Notes: generated by a model from the letters alone, not told the origin. Shown: positions 18,687-28,900, numbered from the stretch's first letter. The stretch: DNA of 64,000 bases from Candidatus Brachythrix odensensis (GCA_016714465.1 JADKDT010000007.1:1-64000), one strand, 5' to 3'. Numbers and translations: made by a program.

Positions 18687-19817
18687 TTGAAACACCTGCC
18701 CAGCCTGCCCCGACTGATTCGGCGCCGGTCGGCCCCAACGTTGCTGCTTTACGTGCTGGTCAGCTTTGGGGCTTCGGTGATCCTGACGCGGGTCTTTCTG
18801 GATCTGGCCAACTACCCGCAACTGGGCGGGAGCGGGTTGCATATTGCGCACTTGCTGTGGGGCGGCCTGGCGTTGGCCGTAGCCGCCCTGCTCATGCTGA
18901 TCTACGCCTCGCCTTCGATCAACCGCATCGGGGCGATTCTGGCCGGGCTTGGGATCGGGTTGTTCATCGACGAGGTCGGCAAGTTCATCACATCGGACAA
19001 CAACTACTTCTTTCGCGCCGCAGCGCCGATCATTTATGTGTGCTTCCTTGCTGTGGCGCTGGTGTATTACCTGCTCACCCGCCGGCAGGACAAGCTGTCC
19101 GATCGCGAGCTTCTGTGCGCTGCGCTCGAAGACGCCGAATCGCTGCTCGAAGCCAATCCCTTCGAGCGTCAGCGGGCAGACCTCGTCGCGGTGATTGACC
19201 AGGTGAAGACCCAGGCAAAAGATCCGGACTACGTCGCCCTTGCCGAAGCCCTGCTCGCCTTCGCCGATAGCGAAGCGGTGCGTCCGGGAAAACAGTGGTG
19301 GGAGCGCCTGATCGGCCGGATCGAGGATCCGCTCCAGGCTTACTTCGAGCGCCACAACGCCTTTTTCACCCACCTTCTCATTGTCATTCTGACGGTGCGG
19401 GCCGTGGCCTCGTTGATTGCCTTTGCTGGAAGCGCCATCCTGCGCTTCATGGCTCCCGACGCCGCTGACGCCCTGCGCCAGACACTGTCGGCCTATGGCC
19501 TATATCGGTCCTCGCCGTTGGACCTGTCTTCCGACATTCTGAACGTGCTGCTGAATACGGCGACAAATCTGTTGATGCTGAGCGGCGTGGCGCTGTTTGT
19601 CGTGCGCAAGCGCCAGCGCGGACTGTACTGGATGCAGACGTCGCTCATCCTGTCGTTGTGCGTGGTCAACATTTTTGCATTCTTCGAACAGCAGTTCGTC
19701 GTGGCGATCTACGCCCTGATCGACCTGGGCCTGTTCACGTATATCCGCGTGTATGTCTTTCGGCGGCAGAAGCTGCTGGAGGCCTCCCACCCAGACGGAA
19801 ACAAGCCATCCAAATGA
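18687..19817 (+). CDS. polytopic membrane protein of unknown function
   Basis: 376 residues from a TTG start. About eight hydrophobic helices are arranged as two groups, residues 15-125 and 225-360, with a soluble Glu-rich segment between them that has a TPR-like feel (LLCAALEDAESLLEANPFERQRA). The motif IGLFIDEVGKFITSDNNYFF inside a helix loop is striking and probably functional. I do not recognise a characterised family. Its TGA stop overlaps the ATG of the following dehydrogenase gene (ATGA), indicating coupled translation. Confidence 0.75.
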   Translation: MKHLPSLPRLIRRRSAPTLLLYVLVSFGASVILTRVFLDLANYPQLGGSGLHIAHLLWGGLALAVAALLMLIYASPSINRIGAILAGLGIGLFIDEVGKFITSDNNYFFRAAAPIIYVCFLAVALVYYLLTRRQDKLSDRELLCAALEDAESLLEANPFERQRADLVAVIDQVKTQAKDPDYVALAEALLAFADSEAVRPGKQWWERLIGRIEDPLQAYFERHNAFFTHLLIVILTVRAVASLIAFAGSAILRFMAPDAADALRQTLSAYGLYRSSPLDLSSDILNVLLNTATNLLMLSGVALFVVRKRQRGLYWMQTSLILSLCVVNIFAFFEQQFVVAIYALIDLGLFTYIRVYVFRRQKLLEASHPDGNKPSK

Positions 19818-20854
19818 GCCTGAAACTATGTGTCATCCCCGGCGACGGCGTCGGATCTGAAGTCATCCCCTGCGCGGTCGAGGCGCTGCGCCGCGTCGCG
19901 CCGGACCTGGAAACCATTGGCGCCGATGCCGGCTGGGAATGCTTCACCCGGGTCGGCAACGCCTTCCCTGAATCGACCCGGGCGGCCATTGCCGCCTGCG
20001 GGGCCGCCCTGTTTGGCGCGACCTCGTCGCCCAGCCGAAAGGTCGAAGGTTACCGCAGCCCGATCCTGCAGATGCGCCAGGCCTTTGATCTGTACGCCAA
20101 CCTGCGCCCCACCCGCGATGTCGGGCTGCGCGTCGCCGGAAGCGGCGTGGGCGCCGAGTTGCCGCCTGGCGTTGCGCCCGCCGACCTGCTGATCGTGCGC
20201 GAGAACACCGAGGGGCTGTATGTCCAACGGGAATACCTCAGAGGTGGCGAGGCCGTCGCCGAGCGGGTCATTACCGCGGCCGCTTCGGCCCGGATTGGGC
20301 GGGTCGCCCTCGAACATGCCCGCCGGCGGCGCAAGCGGCTCACCATCGTGCATAAGGCCAACATTTTGCCCCTGACCGACGGCGTCTTTCGGGATGCGGT
20401 CCGGGCCGAGGCAGCCGCCTTCCCGGAGGTCGCAATCAATGAATTGCTTGTCGACACGGCCGCGCTGCAGATTGGAGCGCGTCCCCAGCAGTTTGACGTG
20501 ATCGTAACGACCAACCTCTTTGGCGACATTCTGAGCGACCTGGCCAGCATGTGGGGCGGTGGAATGGGCGTCGCGCCCGCGCTCAACCTGGGCGAGGGTG
20601 TGGCGATCGCGGAGCCCGTCCACGGCAGCGCCCCCGACATCGCCGGCAAGGGCGTGGCCAATCCGGCCGGGGCCATCCTCAGCGCCGCGCTGCTGCTCCG
20701 CCACCACTGGGCCCGGCCTGAGGCGGCGGATCAGCTTGAAATGGCGGTCTTCACCGCCTTAGCCGCCGGCGCCCGCACGCCCGACCTGGGCGGGACGGCC
20801 ACGACCCGATCGGTCACGGACGCGGTGCTGGGGGAGCTGGGGGATGGGGGTTAG
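19814..20854 (+). CDS. homoisocitrate/isocitrate-type beta-decarboxylating dehydrogenase
   Basis: 346 residues of the isopropylmalate/isocitrate dehydrogenase family. Motifs: IPGDGVGSEV near the start, the substrate loop SPSRKVEGYRSPI, LYANLRPTRDV, catalytic Tyr in RENTEGLYV, catalytic Lys in IVHKANIL, metal-binding Asp in NLFGDILSDLAS and the cofactor loop HGSAPDIAGKG. The loop resembles homoisocitrate dehydrogenases more than LeuB, which usually has a GGPKW-type segment. It may be an NAD-dependent isocitrate or homoisocitrate enzyme. ATG 19814 overlaps the stop of the membrane protein gene. The sdh operon lies upstream. Confidence 0.85.
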   Translation: MSLKLCVIPGDGVGSEVIPCAVEALRRVAPDLETIGADAGWECFTRVGNAFPESTRAAIAACGAALFGATSSPSRKVEGYRSPILQMRQAFDLYANLRPTRDVGLRVAGSGVGAELPPGVAPADLLIVRENTEGLYVQREYLRGGEAVAERVITAAASARIGRVALEHARRRRKRLTIVHKANILPLTDGVFRDAVRAEAAAFPEVAINELLVDTAALQIGARPQQFDVIVTTNLFGDILSDLASMWGGGMGVAPALNLGEGVAIAEPVHGSAPDIAGKGVANPAGAILSAALLLRHHWARPEAADQLEMAVFTALAAGARTPDLGGTATTRSVTDAVLGELGDGG

Positions 20855-20992
20855 CGGCTGGGGCGAATCAACCTCGCCGGTAGGCGCTTTGGAGCCGAGC
20901 CAACAGGGATCCGACGGCGCCTACTCGCGAGGTTTATCGCGTTGAAGCGCCTACCTGACCAAACCTGACCAACGTTACCAACGTTATCAACG
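20855..20992. repeat. intergenic region with 9-bp tandem repeats next to the carA stop
   Basis: No gene is visible. The last 45 bases, read on the minus strand, are tandem units GTTGGTAAC, GTTGATAAC, GTTGGTAAC, then GTTGGTCAG and GTTTGGTCAGG. The first unit overlaps the carA stop codon. A closely related array abuts the stop of the cytochrome gene near 49.5 kb. Confidence 0.7.
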
Positions 20993-22129
20993 TTACCAAC
21001 TATCCATGGCCTGGATGAACGTGTCAAACAGATAATCAGCGTCGTGCGGGCCGGGCGAGGCCTCGGGGTGGTACTGCACGCTGAAAGCGCGCAACGACTT
21101 CGAACGCAGACCTTCCACCACCCCGTCGTTCAGATTTACGTGGGTGACTTCGACAGTCTCGGGCAGCGAATCGGCGATGACCTCGAACCCGTGGTTGTGA
21201 CTGCTGATTTCAATGGCCGAGGTGTCGGAGAAGCTGACCGGTTGATTTCCGCCGCGATGGCCGAACTTCATCTTGCGGGTCCGCCCGCCCAGGGCCAGCC
21301 CCAGAATCTGGTGGCCAAGGCAGATCCCGAAGATCGGGACCTTGCCCAGCAGCGCGCGGGTCGCCGCGATCGCGTAGTCGCAGGCGGCCGGGTCGCCCGG
21401 GCCGTTGGACAAAAATACGCCATCCGGCTTGAGGTCAAGAACCGCCCCGGCGCTGGTCGCGGCAGGCACAACGATAACATCACATCCGCGCGCGGCGAGC
21501 ATGAGCAGGATGTTGCGCTTGATCCCGAAATCAAAGGCGACCACCCGCCGCCGGCGCGTTGTTGCTGGCCGGCCGCGATCGAGAATCCGCCATTCGGGAT
21601 CGCCAGCCTGGTCCCAGGCGTACGGCGCGGCGCAGGTAACTTCTCGGGCAAGATCCCAGCCGTTCATATCAGGCATCGCCCGGGCCAGCGCGATCAGCCG
21701 GTCGGGATCGGGATCGCTCGAGGACAGGGCCGCCCGCATCGCGCCCCGCGAACGAATATGGCGGACGAGGGCGCGCGTCTGCAAGCCGCTGATGCCGACC
21801 ACGCCGCGGGCTTCGAGATAGTCGCTCAGTGAGCGCTCGGAGCGATAGTTACTGACGATCGGACTCAGCTCGCGCACCCCAAAACCAGCCACCCAGGCCC
21901 GCCCCGACTCGTCATCGGCGGGATTGGCGCCGACGTTGCCGATCTGGGGGGCCGTCATGATCACGATCTGGCGGTGATACGAGGGATCGGTGATGATCTC
22001 CTGATAGCCCGTCATCGAGGTGTTGAAGACCACCTCGCCCGTGGTGTCGCCGCGCGCGCCAAAGCCCACGCCCGGCCAGGTCGTGCCATCTTCGAGCGCC
22101 AAAAGCGCGGGTGGAGATACCGGACTCAT
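20993..22129 (-). CDS. carA: carbamoyl-phosphate synthase small subunit
   Basis: 378 residues. The N-terminal CarA domain (LALEDGTTWPGVGFGA, NTSMTGYQEIITDPSY) leads into a class I glutamine amidotransferase. The nucleophile Cys lies in FGICLGHQIL and the catalytic His-Glu in QYHPEASPGP. It hydrolyses glutamine and channels ammonia to CarB for carbamoyl phosphate, feeding pyrimidines and arginine. Start ATG 22129; the longer frame to 22258 covers a palindrome. carB is not adjacent. Confidence 0.95.
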   Translation of the reverse strand: MSPVSPPALLALEDGTTWPGVGFGARGDTTGEVVFNTSMTGYQEIITDPSYHRQIVIMTAPQIGNVGANPADDESGRAWVAGFGVRELSPIVSNYRSERSLSDYLEARGVVGISGLQTRALVRHIRSRGAMRAALSSSDPDPDRLIALARAMPDMNGWDLAREVTCAAPYAWDQAGDPEWRILDRGRPATTRRRRVVAFDFGIKRNILLMLAARGCDVIVVPAATSAGAVLDLKPDGVFLSNGPGDPAACDYAIAATRALLGKVPIFGICLGHQILGLALGGRTRKMKFGHRGGNQPVSFSDTSAIEISSHNHGFEVIADSLPETVEVTHVNLNDGVVEGLRSKSLRAFSVQYHPEASPGPHDADYLFDTFIQAMDSW

Positions 22130-22137
22130 ATAAATTA

Positions 22138-22182
22138 TCGAAGACGATAGGGCCCGGCGGAGCCGGGCCCTATCGTCTTCGA
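22138..22182. repeat. palindrome between the cyclophilin fusion gene and carA
   Basis: Stem starts tcgaagacgatagggcccgg and is perfect for 21 bases around the central GGA. It occupies the 58-base gap between the stop of the upstream minus-strand gene and the carA start codon. Confidence 0.65.
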
Positions 22183-22187
22183 AAAGG

Positions 22188-24092
22188 CTACTTCTTGCTG
22201 ACCGTGATCGAGACGACTTTGTCCGGCTCGGTCTTGTCATCCGGACCGGTGGGCGCAACCAGGCTCCTCACGATATCGAGGCCGCTCGCAACAGAACCGA
22301 TGACGGAAAATCGACCATCCAGCATCGGCGTGGACGAATACGTGATGAAGAATTGGGCGCTGCTCCTGGTCTCGTCACCCAGCAGACCGATGATCCCAGG
22401 CTTGTCAAACACACCAGGCGCGGGGGTCTCCACCTCGCATTCGTAGCCGGGTGTGGCATAGCCCGTGCCGCTCGGATCGCCAAAGACTACGGCCCCGATC
22501 TCGTCGTCGTTGACCTGAACCGGGCTTCCATTGAAGTAGCTCTTCTGGGCCAGGAACAGAAACGAGTTGACGTTGACCGGGGACAGCTTGGGATCGATGT
22601 CGATGACGACATCGCCCTTGCTGGTCTTGATCGTCACCTGCGTTGCGACTTTGGTGTCGAACACCTGATCCGGCTTGCTGGCCTTGAACCCGCCCTTTGC
22701 GGCGTAGGCCTTGTAGAGGGTGCGCTGTTTGGCGTACTGGCGGAATTGCGTAGCGAAATCGGGCTGCGCGAAAGCGTCCGTCGGGATCGCCCGCCCGTCC
22801 AGGAATACCGTCGGCGTGCCGGTGATCTTCATGGCGTCGCCGGTCTTCACATCGCCAGATACCCGCTCGGCGACCTTGGGATCGACCAGTGCCGCGCTGA
22901 ACTTGGCTTCGTCCAACCCGAGTGTTTTTGCGTATGCGACGAGTGTTGGGGTGATCGATGCCGGCGGGGTCTTGTCCCACTCGGCCTGCTTCGTGTAGAG
23001 CAGCTCGAGCATTTCCCAGAACTTGCCCTGCTGGCCCGCTGCCTCAACCGCAACCGAACTCACAAACGCCTTGTCGTGAATTGTCGTAAGCGGGTAGTGC
23101 CGGAACACGAGCTTGACCGTGTCGCTGATGTTGGCAAAGGCCGCCATCAAAGCCGGATGAAATGCCGCGCAAGCGGGGCACTGCACATCACCGTACTCGA
23201 TAATGACCGTCGATGCATCCTTGTTCCCGCGGAAACGGTCGGCATCGATGATCTTGAGCGCATCTGGTGTGGCATCAAAGGTGTCCGAGAGCGCTGTGCA
23301 GGCGGCGATCGGCGGGGCGATCGTCGGCGCGATCGGAACCACGGCGACGCCGCCATCGGCTTCGCTGATATCAATCCGGTTGATCTTGTCGCCAATCGCG
23401 ATCTTCTTCACCACGTCCAGACCGCTGATGGTGCGACCAAAGGCGGTGTAGAGGTTGTCCAGGTTAACCTGGGCGCCGATCGTGATATAGAACTGGCTGC
23501 CGCTGCTCGGCGTCGTCTCAGCCGGTCCGCTTTGGCGGGCCATGGCGATGGCGCCATCAATGTGCTTGAGCTTGATCTCGGGTGGGATGTTGTAACCCGG
23601 TCCACCGCTGCCGGTTCCGAGCGGGTCGCCGCCCTGGATGACGAAGTTCGGCTCAACACGGTGGAAAGTCAATCCATCGTAGAAGCCGTTCTGCGAAAGG
23701 TACACGAAGTTGTTGACGGTCTGGGGCGCGGCCGCGGGGTCGAGCTCGACCTGGATGTCGCCCTTGCTCGTCTTGATCGTCGCAACATACTTCTTGGCGA
23801 TGTTGATCGTCACGGGCGGGGGCGCCTTGCCCACCTTGCTGCGATCGGCTGGGCCGAGGGCGGCGAATGGGCGACTGCCCGCGGGAGCCGCGGGCGCGGC
23901 AGTCGATGCCGGGGCTGCCGGAGCAGTCGGGGCCGCGGGATTCGGGGCCACCGTCGGCGCGACTGACGCGCTGGCAGCAGTGGGTGTCGCCGCCGGTTTG
24001 CCCACAGGCGTCGCGGTTGGGGTGGCCGGGGCACAGGCCGACAGGACGAGGGCCAGAATACCGGCCGCCGCAAAAAGGGACCTGTTCAACAT
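22188..24092 (-). CDS. lipoprotein with cyclophilin, DsbA-like and second cyclophilin-like domains
   Basis: 634 residues from ATG 24092, which follows GGAGGA. The lipobox LSAC is at about residue 20, then a Pro/Ala/Thr linker to residue 75. Domain 1 (about 98-250) is a peptidyl-prolyl isomerase with GLTFHRVEPNFVIQGGDP. Domain 2 (about 290-460) is a DsbA/DsbG-like thioredoxin fold with active site CPAC and cis-Pro loop GTPTVFLDG. Domain 3 (about 490-634) is a second cyclophilin fold (VTIKTSKGDVVIDIDP, SSAQFFITYS) that lacks the FHR and QGGD catalytic motifs. It probably folds exported proteins outside the membrane by disulfide and proline isomerisation. Domain calls are firm; the combined role is inferred. 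Confidence 0.88.
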   Translation of the reverse strand: MLNRSLFAAAGILALVLSACAPATPTATPVGKPAATPTAASASVAPTVAPNPAAPTAPAAPASTAAPAAPAGSRPFAALGPADRSKVGKAPPPVTINIAKKYVATIKTSKGDIQVELDPAAAPQTVNNFVYLSQNGFYDGLTFHRVEPNFVIQGGDPLGTGSGGPGYNIPPEIKLKHIDGAIAMARQSGPAETTPSSGSQFYITIGAQVNLDNLYTAFGRTISGLDVVKKIAIGDKINRIDISEADGGVAVVPIAPTIAPPIAACTALSDTFDATPDALKIIDADRFRGNKDASTVIIEYGDVQCPACAAFHPALMAAFANISDTVKLVFRHYPLTTIHDKAFVSSVAVEAAGQQGKFWEMLELLYTKQAEWDKTPPASITPTLVAYAKTLGLDEAKFSAALVDPKVAERVSGDVKTGDAMKITGTPTVFLDGRAIPTDAFAQPDFATQFRQYAKQRTLYKAYAAKGGFKASKPDQVFDTKVATQVTIKTSKGDVVIDIDPKLSPVNVNSFLFLAQKSYFNGSPVQVNDDEIGAVVFGDPSGTGYATPGYECEVETPAPGVFDKPGIIGLLGDETRSSAQFFITYSSTPMLDGRFSVIGSVASGLDIVRSLVAPTGPDDKTEPDKVVSITVSKK

Positions 24093-24389
24093 TCCTCCAT
24101 GGTGCGCGTCGAATACGCGCAAAGACGAAGGATTATAGGCGAAGCTGATGAGGGCATGAGGCAGACGCGCGGGCTTTGACCCTAATCCCGTCCGCCCTCG
24201 TTTTTTGCAGGAATCGGTCTGGCCCGGCGAAGCCGAGCCAGATGCGATCTCAGACGCAATGGCGGCCTTCACGCGTTCAGCCAAGGCCGAGTGCGCTTCG
24301 CAACGTTAAGGGGCCGACAACAGCATTCCCCGCTATGGCGCAGGCCGGATCGGGGAATGCTGCTGCCGAGAATGGATTCGTCGCTGTGG
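24093..24389. repeat. intergenic region with a 12-base inverted repeat
   Basis: No gene is supported. The inverted repeat cagcattccccg (24321-24332) and its complement (24351-24362) flank an 18-base loop and could end the transcript of the monooxygenase gene that stops at 24390. The remaining DNA shows nothing recognisable apart from the leader of the fusion gene. Confidence 0.45.
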
Positions 24390-24677
24390 CTAGGGCGCGG
24401 CGTAATGCTCAACCGTCGGGAATGGATCGTAGAAATGGTGCAATAACGCGCGCCATTCCTGATACTCTGGCGAGCCGCGAAACCCAACCGTGTGGTCCTC
24501 CAGCGTCGCCCAACGCACAAGCAACGCGTAGCGATTTGGCCGCTCCAGGCAACGCTGCAATTCATGGCCGTGATAGCCCTTCATCGATGCGATGATCGGG
24601 GCTGCCCTTGCAAAAGCGGCTTCAAAGTCCGGCTCTTGGCCGGGGCGCACATCCAACAGCGCTATTTCGAGAATCAT
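24390..24677 (-). CDS. antibiotic biosynthesis monooxygenase (ABM) family protein
   Basis: 95 residues, starting at ATG 24677 (MILEIALLDVRPGQE). The ferredoxin-like ABM fold is indicated by FEAAFARAAPIIASMKGYHGHELQ, then the usual middle block LLVRWATLEDHTVGFRGS and the C-terminal HHFYDPFPTVEHY. Members include quinone-forming monooxygenases and heme-degrading enzymes, but many are uncharacterised. The family is clear; substrate is not. The frame upstream of 24677 overlaps a palindrome and is not coding. Confidence 0.82.
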   Translation of the reverse strand: MILEIALLDVRPGQEPDFEAAFARAAPIIASMKGYHGHELQRCLERPNRYALLVRWATLEDHTVGFRGSPEYQEWRALLHHFYDPFPTVEHYAAP

Positions 24678-24717
24678 ATCGACAGTGTACCCATGGCAAC
24701 AGGGTTTTTGCGGGGGT

Positions 24718-24746
24718 GGTATTCCCAGGCTTCGCCTGGGAATACC
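24718..24746. repeat. palindrome between lycopene cyclase and the ABM gene
   Basis: ggtattcccaggc and its exact complement enclose TTC (GGC-TTC-GCC core). It lies 12 bases after the cyclase stop on the minus strand, consistent with a transcript end. Confidence 0.65.
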
Positions 24747-24757
24747 GCATCCCGCGT

Positions 24758-25969
24758 TTATTTCGGCCGGCTGCGGTGGAGCGCACCCATGGCGACCTCC
24801 AGCGTCGCCGCCAGAAAGGGCCCTTTCGCCGCGCGGGCCATGACCTGAAGTTCCTGCCACGGTCGGGTTCTCCCATCCAGAAAATCAAACACGACGCCAG
24901 CATTCAGCCGGCTGAAGAGATCGGTGAAGACATCCGCTCCACCCCGGCGTCGGTGGGCCAGCACGTTGAGCAGGATGCGGTCATACCAGCCGAAGCGGGC
25001 GGCCTCGGCGCCTCGACCGTCGAGCGGCGCCCGTCCTGCCGCCAGATTGGCCGCGATTCGGGCCGACTGGGCCTGAATGCGCTTAAACGTGTAGCCCGTC
25101 GAGGGTTTGGTCGCCCCGCCCGCCGTGCCGATGTTCACCACGCCACCGCGTGGGCTGGTCGCCGGAAAGGCCGCATCCGTCATGGGGATCTCCCCGTATT
25201 CCTGGTGTTCGATCACATACCCGCCGATCCCAAGCTGCTCCCGCAGATACCCTTCGATGGCCGCAACATACTCGGCGCGATCGAGCGGTTGGGCCGAGAA
25301 CACGGTGTGCTCAACCAGCGCGGTTCGCGCGTCAAATGGGAGCACATACACGAAGCGGGTGTCGCCGCCTTGCGGGGTGCGAAAGTCCATCAGGGTTGCG
25401 GCGCCGGGATCAAAACGATCCTCGGACGTTCGGATTACCCAGCCCAGGAAATGCTGGATCAGGCGAATGCCTGGACCGGGCGCTGGCCCGGCCCCGATCG
25501 GTGTGCTGTTGAACACCCACCGGCCGGAGACGACGCGTCCATCCGCCAACCGCAGCGCGCCCCCGCCATCGGACCCGTCACCCACATCGGCGATCTCGCC
25601 CTGCAACCAGGCAATCTCGTCAATACCGGCCAGTTCAGCCCGCATGGCGGCATGGAAGTCGGCGCCGCGAATCATCTTGTAGACATGACCGTCAAGCGCC
25701 AGCCTTCCCGACCAGCGCGGGCTCTTGAAATCGAGATTGGCCCAACGCCGGAAAACAAGATGTTCAAGAGGGTTCGCGCCGCGCTCCCAGAAGCACCAGG
25801 TGCGATCGTTGACAAATGCGCCATCAGCAGTCGTCTTTGCCTCGCGCTCGATCATCAGCACGCGCCGGCCGGCCAAGCCCGCCCGGCTGAGGCACCAGGC
25901 CAGATGCAGGCCCGCCGCGCCTGCTCCAGCGATCACAATATCGGCCTTCAACGTGTCAGACAAAGTCAC
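24758..25969 (-). CDS. lycopene cyclase (CrtY/CrtL type, FAD-dependent)
   Basis: About 403 residues. The dinucleotide-binding motif IVIAGAGAAGLHLAW opens the protein. RTWCFWERGANPLEH, VFNSTPIG, QHFLGWVI and ALVEHTVFS match bacterial lycopene cyclases, and GGATKPSTGYTFKRIQ is the diagnostic C-terminal block. It closes the ends of lycopene to give cyclic carotenoids. I prefer GTG 25969 as start because it overlaps the upstream stop by 14 bases; the longer frame begins inside the upstream gene. No other carotenoid gene is present in the window. Confidence 0.88.
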   Translation of the reverse strand: MTLSDTLKADIVIAGAGAAGLHLAWCLSRAGLAGRRVLMIEREAKTTADGAFVNDRTWCFWERGANPLEHLVFRRWANLDFKSPRWSGRLALDGHVYKMIRGADFHAAMRAELAGIDEIAWLQGEIADVGDGSDGGGALRLADGRVVSGRWVFNSTPIGAGPAPGPGIRLIQHFLGWVIRTSEDRFDPGAATLMDFRTPQGGDTRFVYVLPFDARTALVEHTVFSAQPLDRAEYVAAIEGYLREQLGIGGYVIEHQEYGEIPMTDAAFPATSPRGGVVNIGTAGGATKPSTGYTFKRIQAQSARIAANLAAGRAPLDGRGAEAARFGWYDRILLNVLAHRRRGGADVFTDLFSRLNAGVVFDFLDGRTRPWQELQVMARAAKGPFLAATLEVAMGALHRSRPK

Positions 25970-28900
25970 ACAAGGCCTCCACCCGGGCGGCGGACCCATC
26001 CCGCAACCAGCCATCGAGCTGGGCCGGGTCCTTCAGTTGCTGCCCGCGGGCGCGGGCCACGACCAAAAAGGCGCAGTCCGCGTCCGGAAGCGCGGACAGA
26101 TCGCTCCACAGCTTCTCAAATTGGCAGACCGGAAAGATGTCCTCCTGACCATGCCCCCAGCGCTTCTTGACGTCTTTGAGCGTGACATAGGTCGGCATGC
26201 GATTCGCCAGCGCGCGCACGGCATCTGAAACGCGCGACTCATTTTCAAGATCCGCACGATTCAGGCCGAAGAGGGCCAGAAAGCCGTCGATGTCGATCCA
26301 GGTCGTCATCGTGTTGTAGTACGACAGGCGAAACTCATCCTCCTCGCGCGGCATCGCCAGCCCCTCAACGATGCGCGGCCGACCATCGACACGGGCCAGA
26401 CCGCCACCGCGATCCTCGAGCCGGCGCGGAATCACTTCAAAACTCAGCGCCGCGCCCCGCTGCAGATGGGCACCCAGGATGCCCGGGTTCATGTCGGCGC
26501 CAACCGTGTCGATGTTGCGCAACATCAGGGTGCGCAGCGCGGGGCGCTCGCGCAACAAACGGGCCAGGACGCCATTCCGAAGCATGTTCGGGGCCTCATA
26601 CCAGTGGCCAACCGGATGCAGGCACTGGGCCGGAAGGTTGTCCACATAATCGGCGCCTTCGCCAGCCTGGGCCGCCCAGGCCGTCAACGCCTCGCGCGTG
26701 CCTTCGCGCATCTTCTGCTGCTGGGCATCGAGTTGCTGTTGCGGCATTTCCTCCCACATAAACCGCAAATCGCGCGTCATCGGCACCAGACGAAGCCCGA
26801 TCGCCCGTCCTGGCGAGAGCAGGATGCGAGATTCGGCCGCGAGCGATGACAAATAGGCGCTGATAGCCGCCTGGCTGACATAGCTTGTGGTCACCACGTG
26901 GGGGATGTCAGCCCCCCAGGCCCGGCTGGCCTTGCGGCTTTGGGCGAGGTGGACTTCGAGGAATCGGCGGTGCCGGCCGGCCATCCGGCAAAACGGATAC
27001 AACGCCTTCACTACACCTGCGCCCTGCGTCCAGCGGCTGCCCGCGCCGGCGGCCAGGCTGACCATCGCCACTTCGCCGGCGGCGAGCGCGCGCGCGCCCA
27101 TGTCCGGCGCGGCGGCTTTGCCCATATCGAGGATGTCGTCGGGCCGAACATCTTCAATCCGGGCGTGGGCGGCGAGGCGATTGTGGGCCAGGCCAATTCG
27201 TCCATGCCGCAAATCGGCCCGAATTCGCTCGTGCTGGAGAGCGTCAAAACCATTTTCGGCAAGGACGGTGCGCAGGACCGACCTAGATGCCGCGCGATCG
27301 CCATCCTCGCTGGCCGATTCGACCGCCGGGCGCGGCGCGCGCAACCGAGCGTAGCCGGCCGGAAGCTCAGCCGGGGTCAGCCGGTCGGCCTGTGAGCCGT
27401 CATGATTGATCGCGAAGTCATAGACGACCGGTTCCATCGCGAATGGCATCGAGGAATCGAGCGCGCGCCGTGTGTCGCGCAGAATCCGTTCCAGAAACGC
27501 CTGGCCTTCCGACTTCCGTCCGGGCGCAAAGATGAAGCCCATCCCCCCGCCCGACATCCCACCCAGCATCCAGAAGCCCCAGAAATCGGCCCCAAACGCA
27601 GCTTCAGTCTGGCCAATGAGCGACTCGGTGTAGTGATTGGTCGCCCACGGGATGATGGTGGTGAGCGGGCCGCGAAAATTGCGGGTTGTAGCCGCCCCGA
27701 TCGCGCGCGGGTCGCGGACCTCCAGGGCAGCCAGCACCTCGCCCAGGATGCGCTGAGCCTCCTGACGGGCCTCCCACTCGGCATCGGACCGGAGAAGGTA
27801 TTTCTCGGTCACCATCTCCAGGATGGGTCCAACGTTTTGCGCCATGCCGCCATGGACGAGCACCAGGCTGTCCTGGAGCGCCTGATCGAGCGCACGATCC
27901 GGGCCGGTTTGCGAGAAGTCCAGCAGACGGTGCGACGGCAGCAGACGGCCGCGGCTGACCCCATACTCGGGGTCGCCGGGCCGCGACATGACGCCTTCGA
28001 TCAGCTTGATCCCTGGCCATAACCCGCCAGAATCCTGCCATCCGCCGCCCGAGCCGGCCAGCCACTCGCCCAGGATCGCGCGGGCAGCCACCCGCCGGCG
28101 CTCCTCCTCATTCAGGCCGCCGTCCAGGCCCGAAGTCTGCCCGGTGGCGCGCATGCATACCGCGATCAGCGACGCGAGCAAGGTCGTCGACACCGCCAGC
28201 CGCGAGCCCTTGGGAATGTCGTGCACATGGCTGATGAGCTCAATGCCCCGCCCGGGACCGGCCACGCGAGCAAGGATGTCCGCCAGCGCGGCCGGGCTGC
28301 CTTCGAGCCCGAGCGGCACCAGCCCCGAAGCCACAACAGCAGCCTTGAGCAGGCCCAGGTAATCCCGGCCAAAGTCAAAGACCTCGGACACGCGGGTGAG
28401 ATCGGCCGCCGCGCCCAGGTCGACACTGATCAGCCGCAGCACCGGCTCATCGATGACCCGCAGGAAGACCTCGACCGGCGGCTGCGGCGTGCCGCCCCGT
28501 CCACGCACCGCGAGATCGATGCTGATGTTCAGCACCCGCGCGCCCTCCGGGTAATCCATCCCAAGGAAAAAGATGTCGCTCCAGCCGCAATGGGTCAGAT
28601 CCATCCGCACGGGCGTGCGCTCGCGCAACACCATCCGGGGATACGCCAGCATTTCCGGCCGGGCGCGCAATGGGTGCGCCTCGGGCGATGCAAGGTCGAA
28701 CATCCAGCGGTTTCCGGGCGACTCGCGCACACTGCGGCGGACCTGATCCGCCAGGGTCTGAAACGCCAGACCGCGATAGGCTTCGGCCAATGCGCTTGAG
28801 ATGGCATCGGTCAGCCCGCTTATCCCGTGCTCGGCGAGAAACAGGTCAATGGCTTGCGCGTATTGGCGGGCGAGCAGCGCCTCATGCCCGGCGAACGGTA

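Noticed and set aside
20950..20995. Tandem repeats near carA as a CRISPR array
   Set aside because: Units are 9-10 bases without spacers and no cas gene is nearby.
22353..23966. 537-codon ORF on the plus strand
   Set aside because: It lies wholly antisense to the cyclophilin-DsbA fusion, has Arg/Val/Gly-rich low-similarity sequence and no family motifs; a high-GC codon-position shadow.
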